From Collinsella aerofaciens (lineage in GTDB: Bacteria > Actinomycetota > Coriobacteriia > Coriobacteriales > Coriobacteriaceae), in contig RQAP01000037.1 of the NCBI GenBank assembly GCA_008671135.1, forward strand, positions 1 through 42,864: a stretch of 42,864 bases of DNA, read 5' to 3'. The position numbers and the translations under genes were made by a program. How positions within the stretch are numbered: position 1 is the stretch's first letter; each line of letters starts with the position of its first letter. The notes beneath the pieces are model-generated. The model saw nothing but the letters and a program-made list of their open reading frames with translations. It was not told the DNA's origin and ran no database searches. Positions 39,758 to 42,864 of the stretch are shown piece after piece.

Positions 39758-40060
39758 ATGCAGATGGGGAGCAAAAAGCGAGCCGCCTGGTCAAAAGCAA
39801 AAAGCGAGTTTTTGAGCACTGCCACCGGCGGCGATATGAGCGACCTGTTTGCACGCGAGGACGAGCGCCGCGACGCCCTGGACGCCGAGCGCGATGAGGC
39901 CTGGCGCTACAAGTCGTGCGAGCGCAAAAACCGTTACGACACGCGCGCCGAGGCCGAGGCCGTTATGGCCGACTGCGAAAACCGCGGGCGGCGCGGTTTG
40001 GCCTGCTACAAATGCGAATACTGCGGTGGCTGGCACCTGACGTCGCACCCTTGGAAATAG
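39758..40060 (+). CDS. Small zinc-ribbon-like protein, function unknown
   Basis: The protein has 100 residues and is highly charged, with an acidic and basic helical N-terminal half (FAREDERRDALDAERDEAWR). The C-terminal part RYDTRAEAEAVMADCENRG followed by LACYKCEYCGGWHLTSH has paired Cys (CxxCxxC) and a His that could hold one zinc, and resembles short phage- and actinobacteria-associated proteins that end in YxCxxCxxWHxT. Start ATG 39758 has GGAGAGG upstream. No function can be assigned. Confidence 0.8.
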   Translation: MQMGSKKRAAWSKAKSEFLSTATGGDMSDLFAREDERRDALDAERDEAWRYKSCERKNRYDTRAEAEAVMADCENRGRRGLACYKCEYCGGWHLTSHPWK

Positions 40061-40108
40061 ACCCCGCATCGGCACGGCACTGACGGAGCGCCAACCATCG
40101 CACGCAAG

Positions 40109-40813
40109 CTACGGGCGCGGTGGCACCAAAACATCGTAGCGAACGGCCTTGCCCGCAAGTTGATAGCTCGGCTTAACGCCGGCAAGCAGTGGCCCCTTCA
40201 CCGGCCGCTTGATAACGACCTTGCGCGGGTGCACCGCAAGCGCGGCTTCGACCAGCGCCTCCTCATCGGCACACGGCTGTTCCAGATGATGCAAAAGTTG
40301 GAACTTCTTTTTAACCGCCGCGCTCTTGGTGCGCTCGGGAAACATGGGGTCCAGATACACCACGTCGGGAGCGGCGAGCTCGCCCTGCTCGATCAGCTCA
40401 GCTGTATGGCGAAGGCCGGCAATGCTGTCCTCGCCGGCATGTAAGCGCATGCGTGCCACGGCTGTCGCAAGCGCCGGATCATCTGCCGCACGATCCAAGG
40501 CATCCTTGAGGAGCGCCGCGATCACGCAATCCTGTTCATACAGATCGACGGTAAAGCCCGCGGTCGCCAGCAGCAGCGAATCCTCGCCAAAGCCTGCCGT
40601 GGCGTCAATCGCCCATGGGCTCTCGATGCCTTTTGCGCGCGCAGCCTTTACCAGCAGCTCTTGCCGCAGACGGCCCTGCTTGAGCCGCGGCAGCATGCGG
40701 TCAAAATCGGCGCGCAGCTCCATCGTGCCGTCAGTGAGCGTGAGGCCCTCGGGCTTCCCGGTCAGCTCAAGCCCCGCGGCCCGAGCAACAGAAAAGGGAT
40801 CGACGACGCCCAT
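40109..40813 (-). CDS. rsmJ: 16S rRNA methyltransferase RsmJ-like
   Basis: The protein has 234 residues and is a class I SAM-dependent methylase. Motif I is AIDATAGFGEDSLLLATAGF; the catalytic motif IV is VVYLDPMFPERTKSAAVKKK, the distinctive RsmJ (YhiQ) phrase. The tail VHPRKVVIKRPVKGPLLAG also matches. RsmJ makes m2G at position 1516 of 16S rRNA in E. coli. The N-terminal region is shorter than in E. coli. AAGGAG precedes ATG 40813. The microprotein gene at 40877-41020 is 63 bases upstream on the same strand. Confidence 0.9.
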   Translation of the reverse strand: MGVVDPFSVARAAGLELTGKPEGLTLTDGTMELRADFDRMLPRLKQGRLRQELLVKAARAKGIESPWAIDATAGFGEDSLLLATAGFTVDLYEQDCVIAALLKDALDRAADDPALATAVARMRLHAGEDSIAGLRHTAELIEQGELAAPDVVYLDPMFPERTKSAAVKKKFQLLHHLEQPCADEEALVEAALAVHPRKVVIKRPVKGPLLAGVKPSYQLAGKAVRYDVLVPPRP

Positions 40814-40876
40814 GGGTACTCCTTAACAAGCAAAACGAATACGTGAGCGCCGTTTATGCCGGCACCCAACCGTCCG

Positions 40877-41020
40877 CTATTGTCCCACATGCGACATGGC
40901 CCACAGCATCCCAATGCAAAGCACCGCCATCAATCCCGTGCACACGGCAGCGATCACAGAATCACCCATGCGCCTTCCCAACGACCGCGGCTCACGCACT
41001 TGCCCTGCTCCGTACATCAT
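40877..41020 (-). CDS. 47-residue single-helix membrane microprotein
   Basis: ATG 41020 has AAGGAGG-AGCC directly before it, one of the best ribosome sites in the window. The frame runs 47 codons to TAG. The protein opens MMYGAGQVREPRSLGRRM, basic and hydrophilic, then SVIAAVCTGLMAVLCIGMLW forms one membrane helix, with a short end AMSHVGQ. This predicts an N-in topology by the positive-inside rule. It lies upstream of rsmJ on the same strand, possibly in one transcript. No known family was recognised. Confidence 0.7.
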   Translation of the reverse strand: MMYGAGQVREPRSLGRRMGDSVIAAVCTGLMAVLCIGMLWAMSHVGQ

Positions 41021-41253
41021 GGCTCCTCCTTGAGGCCAACTCCTTGTTACGGCCTCATCATCTCAGCGCCGCACATGAGCTGCCATCGATTTGGCTTACG
41101 TCCAGCTTTCCCTTTTGAAAGGTTGGGTTGGGCCGCGCGGGCTCAAAGCGCTTTCAGGCGCATGCATCGCTGCGTTGAACTACAATGTGCTTCACCATAT
41201 GTGCAGTACATTGGGTGCGCCAAGTTGGCGTACTCGTATCGAAAGGACCAGCC

Positions 41254-41655
41254 ATGAGCTTCACTCGCAAGACTCTCAAAATCCTTGCTCTCATCTACTT
41301 TGTTTTGGGTATCGCCAGCCTCGTCACCGCCGGCGTCGGTATCGCCACGGGCGGTCTCGATTCCACGTACGGTTCGTACGCCACGCTCGCAGCGGTCGTG
41401 CTTATCGCCAAGGGTCTCGTCGACCTTGCCGCAGGCGTCGCCGGTATCAAGGGCGCCAACAAGCCTTCGCAGGTGGACGGCGCGTTTAAGCTCGGTATTG
41501 TTGCCGCGGTCGCCACGCTTGCCCAAGCGGTGCTCACGCTTCCCGCGTTTGGCGGCGACGCCATCAACTTTGGCGCCTTTGTCATCGTGGTGTACGACCT
41601 GTTCTTTGTTCAGCAGGCACACGCCGTTAAGGCCGAGAACAAGGACCGCCTATAA
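41254..41655 (+). CDS. Small four-helix membrane protein, function unknown
   Basis: The protein has 133 residues with four hydrophobic stretches: LKILALIYFVLGIASLVTAG, YATLAAVVLIAKGLVDLAAG, LGIVAAVATLAQAVLTLPAF and FGAFVIVVYDLFFVQQAHAV. The ends are charged. AAAGGA lies six bases before ATG 41254. A possible promoter is TTGAAC about 17 bases before TATGTG near 41174-41203. It is followed by an intrinsic terminator. The family is common as a hypothetical protein in related genomes as far as I can judge, but no role is known to me. Confidence 0.82.
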   Translation: MSFTRKTLKILALIYFVLGIASLVTAGVGIATGGLDSTYGSYATLAAVVLIAKGLVDLAAGVAGIKGANKPSQVDGAFKLGIVAAVATLAQAVLTLPAFGGDAINFGAFVIVVYDLFFVQQAHAVKAENKDRL

Positions 41656-41692
41656 GCGCTCGCTTCTCATAACCTCTGCAGCCAAGCAACTA

Positions 41693-41731
41693 AAAAGGGC
41701 CGATCGCGCATCTCCGCGGTCGGCCCTTTAC
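41693..41731 (+). terminator. Intrinsic terminator after the four-helix membrane protein
   Basis: AAAGGGCCGATCGCG pairs with CGCGGTCGGCCCTTT (one G-U pair), followed by A and a T-rich stretch. Confidence 0.85.
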
Positions 41732-41736
41732 GTTTG

Positions 41737-41786
41737 CCCAGATAAAACCTACCAAAATAAACCTGTCCCTTTTTGGCAGGTTGTTA
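41737..41786. repeat. Dispersed repeat, second copy (GGGACAGG core)
   Basis: CCCAGATAAAACCTACCAAA followed by ATAAACCTGTCCCTTTTTGG and CAGGTTGTTA matches the complement of about 21122-21172 with only a few changes. It ends on the stop codon of rlmA (41784-41786, minus strand), which is part of the shared sequence. Confidence 0.85.
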
Positions 41787-42599
41787 GCTGTGGCGGTACT
41801 CGGCGATGATGAAGTCGATGTCAGTCTGAAGGGTATCGAGGTTTGCCAGGCGCTCTTTGTCGGCGGGGCGCGTGCGGTAGTAGTACGGCGTCATCTGGAA
41901 CACCGCCTCGATGTCCGCCTGGGTCTGAAGCGTAATATTCGCAGACACCCGCTGCGTTCCGACCAACTCGAGCTCGGTGGTCTGCGGCAGCTTCTCGTCA
42001 TTAAGATATGGCGTGTCGTAGAGCACCTCCTTGAGCCCAAACAAATGACGGGCACCCGGCACCACGGTATAGAGTGAGCCCTCTGGCGCCAGCACGCGGG
42101 CAAACTCACGCTCGTTAAAGGGAGCGAAGAGCTCGGTCACCATATCGAAGGCGCCGTCCGCCACGGGGATGTCCTTCATGTTGGCCACGAAATAGGTCGC
42201 ATCGCCGCGCTTGGCGGCCAAGCGCACCATCTCTTTGCCCAAGTCGAACCCGCAAGCGCCCACGCCCGGCACCGCGCCCATGGCACTCGTGTAATAGCCC
42301 TCGCCACAGCAAATATCGAGCAACGTCATGGGGCCGTTCGTAGGCGCAGCGCGCCCAGACACCTGCTTGCGCACCAGCTCGACCATCGCATCGCGCAACG
42401 GTGCGTAGTATCCGCGGTTCAGAAAGTCACGACGGCTGCGTGCCTGCGACTTGGGATCGCCCATGGAGTCGCCGCTCTTGGACGAGCGCAGCAGATATAG
42501 ATAGCCCTCGCGCGCACGGTCAAACCGGTGTCCGCTCGCGCATGCAGCACCGCGTTCATTGTCCACCAACGGCTCATGGCAAACGGGACACAACAACAT
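41784..42599 (-). CDS. rlmA: 23S rRNA (guanine-745/748 N1)-methyltransferase, RlmA family
   Basis: The protein has 271 residues. The N-terminal zinc knuckle is CPVCHEPL...CASGHRFDRAREGYLYLL (three Cys and one His), the hallmark of RlmA. DFLNRGYYAPLRDAMVELV, then the SAM motif LLDICCGEGYYTSAM and ELFAPFNEREFARVLAPEGS follow the family plan. In Gram-positives the related enzyme (TlrB/RlmA-II) modifies G748 and can affect tylosin susceptibility; which base is used here is unknown. AAGGAG lies five bases before ATG 42599. Confidence 0.9.
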   Translation of the reverse strand: MLLCPVCHEPLVDNERGAACASGHRFDRAREGYLYLLRSSKSGDSMGDPKSQARSRRDFLNRGYYAPLRDAMVELVRKQVSGRAAPTNGPMTLLDICCGEGYYTSAMGAVPGVGACGFDLGKEMVRLAAKRGDATYFVANMKDIPVADGAFDMVTELFAPFNEREFARVLAPEGSLYTVVPGARHLFGLKEVLYDTPYLNDEKLPQTTELELVGTQRVSANITLQTQADIEAVFQMTPYYYRTRPADKERLANLDTLQTDIDFIIAEYRHS

Positions 42600-42655
42600 G
42601 GCAACTCCTTAGCGCGAACAACACAACGCACACCATTGTCGCACGCCTTCCCCAC

Positions 42656-42710
42656 CTAGTCATTGGGGACGTTCTTGAATGACTAGTTAGAAGAGATAAG
42701 GAGTGTCCCC
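42656..42710. repeat. Inverted-repeat element with GGGGAC / GTCCCC
   Basis: CTAGTCATT (42656-42664) and AATGACTAG (42678-42686) are inverted around GGGGACGTTCTTG. GGGGAC (42665-42670) can also pair with GTCCCC (42705-42710). It lies upstream of rlmA and resembles the other small GGGACA-type elements in base composition and size. Confidence 0.6.
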
Positions 42711-42751
42711 CAGCTGCCGACAGAGACGATATGAGCAGGACATAAAAACAT

Positions 42752-42850
42752 TGAGAGCCCCTGCTGCATGAAAGACCGCGGATTAGGCCGACAATGGTGA
42801 GTGTCTAATTCAGCCGCGGCGGCCACGCCGCATTCATGGAAGGGGCTCCC
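42752..42850 (+). promoter_or_regulatory. Highly structured leader hairpin before the last gene
   Basis: Four nested arm pairs occur in order: AGCCCCT/AGGGGCT (42756-42762, 42841-42847), CATGAA/TTCATG (42767-42772, 42833-42838), CCGCGG/CCGCGG (42776-42781, 42814-42819) and ATTAG/CTAAT (42782-42786, 42805-42809). The ribosome-site-like AAGGGG before ATG 42851 is in the 3' arm, so folding would hide it. It could be a regulatory leader or the end of an insertion element. Confidence 0.6.
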
Positions 42851-42864
42851 ATGCTCGATACTAC
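42851..42864 (+). CDS. Start of a gene running off the window
   Basis: ATG at 42851 follows GGAAGGGG with five to six bases of spacing and reads MLDT before the sequence ends. Too little is present to name it. Confidence 0.4.

Noticed and set aside
1..42864. tRNA, rRNA or prophage genes
   Set aside because: No cloverleaf with a plausible TPsiC arm, no rRNA segment and no phage structural gene was recognised by eye; a tRNAscan run would settle the tRNA point.

Overview
The window is a GC-rich stretch of bacterial chromosome with dense, short-spaced genes, strong AAGGAGG-type ribosome binding sites and a gene complement that fits the Coriobacteriia: bile salt hydrolase, LAATG-type sortase signals, GGDEF/EAL proteins, a TPP-riboswitch thiamine operon, and small intergenic hairpins with a GGGACAG core. 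A gut Collinsella-like actinobacterium is my best guess. This is inferred from protein character, not from a marker gene; no rRNA or tRNA gene was found.

Layout. 1-845: insertion-sequence debris (an IS3-type transposase end abutting an IS110-type transposase end) followed by non-coding DNA with strong hairpins. 875-10045: an acidic/RGG-rich protein, a peptide deformylase, an XRE-repressor/alanine-aminotransferase fusion, a LysR regulator divergent from a DMT exporter, the potassium transporter Kup, a bile salt hydrolase and a second deformylase paralogue that has lost its catalytic glutamate. 10239-15598: a purine-type NCS2 permease followed by two tandem copies of a sortase-anchored beta-helix protein. 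The permease tail and its terminator were copied with the duplication and remain as a scar between the copies. 15804-21089: an esterase, a uracil-type permease gene broken by an in-frame TAG, a MetE-C-terminal-like methyltransferase, its probable LysR regulator and a HAD phosphatase.

21127-23288: TPP riboswitch, intrinsic terminator, thiM, a thiamine-binding protein gene and thiE. This salvage set has no thiD nearby. 23390-31225: a patatin-like lipase, two related cyclic-di-GMP proteins (GGDEF-PAS-GGDEF-GGDEF-EAL and GGDEF-PAS-GGDEF), a flavoprotein, a cysteine-less ArsC/Spx-like protein and a CobW-family GTPase. 31321-38936: the tRNA methylase TrmL, then two distant paralogues of an AAA/winged-helix ATPase flanking a shortened UvrA-like ABC ATPase (one ATPase is translationally coupled to it), then a TetM-like ribosomal GTPase. 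39198-42599: an acetyltransferase, a small zinc-ribbon protein, RsmJ, a 47-residue membrane microprotein, a four-helix membrane protein and RlmA. The last 115 bases hold a highly structured leader ahead of a gene that runs out of the window.

The most unusual points are: the ATPase-UvrA-ATPase module; a family of GGGACAG-core hairpins of which three overlap the stop codon of the neighbouring gene; the tandem duplication with a permease scar; the repressor-aminotransferase fusion with a perfect palindrome upstream; and the paired deformylases with altered active sites.
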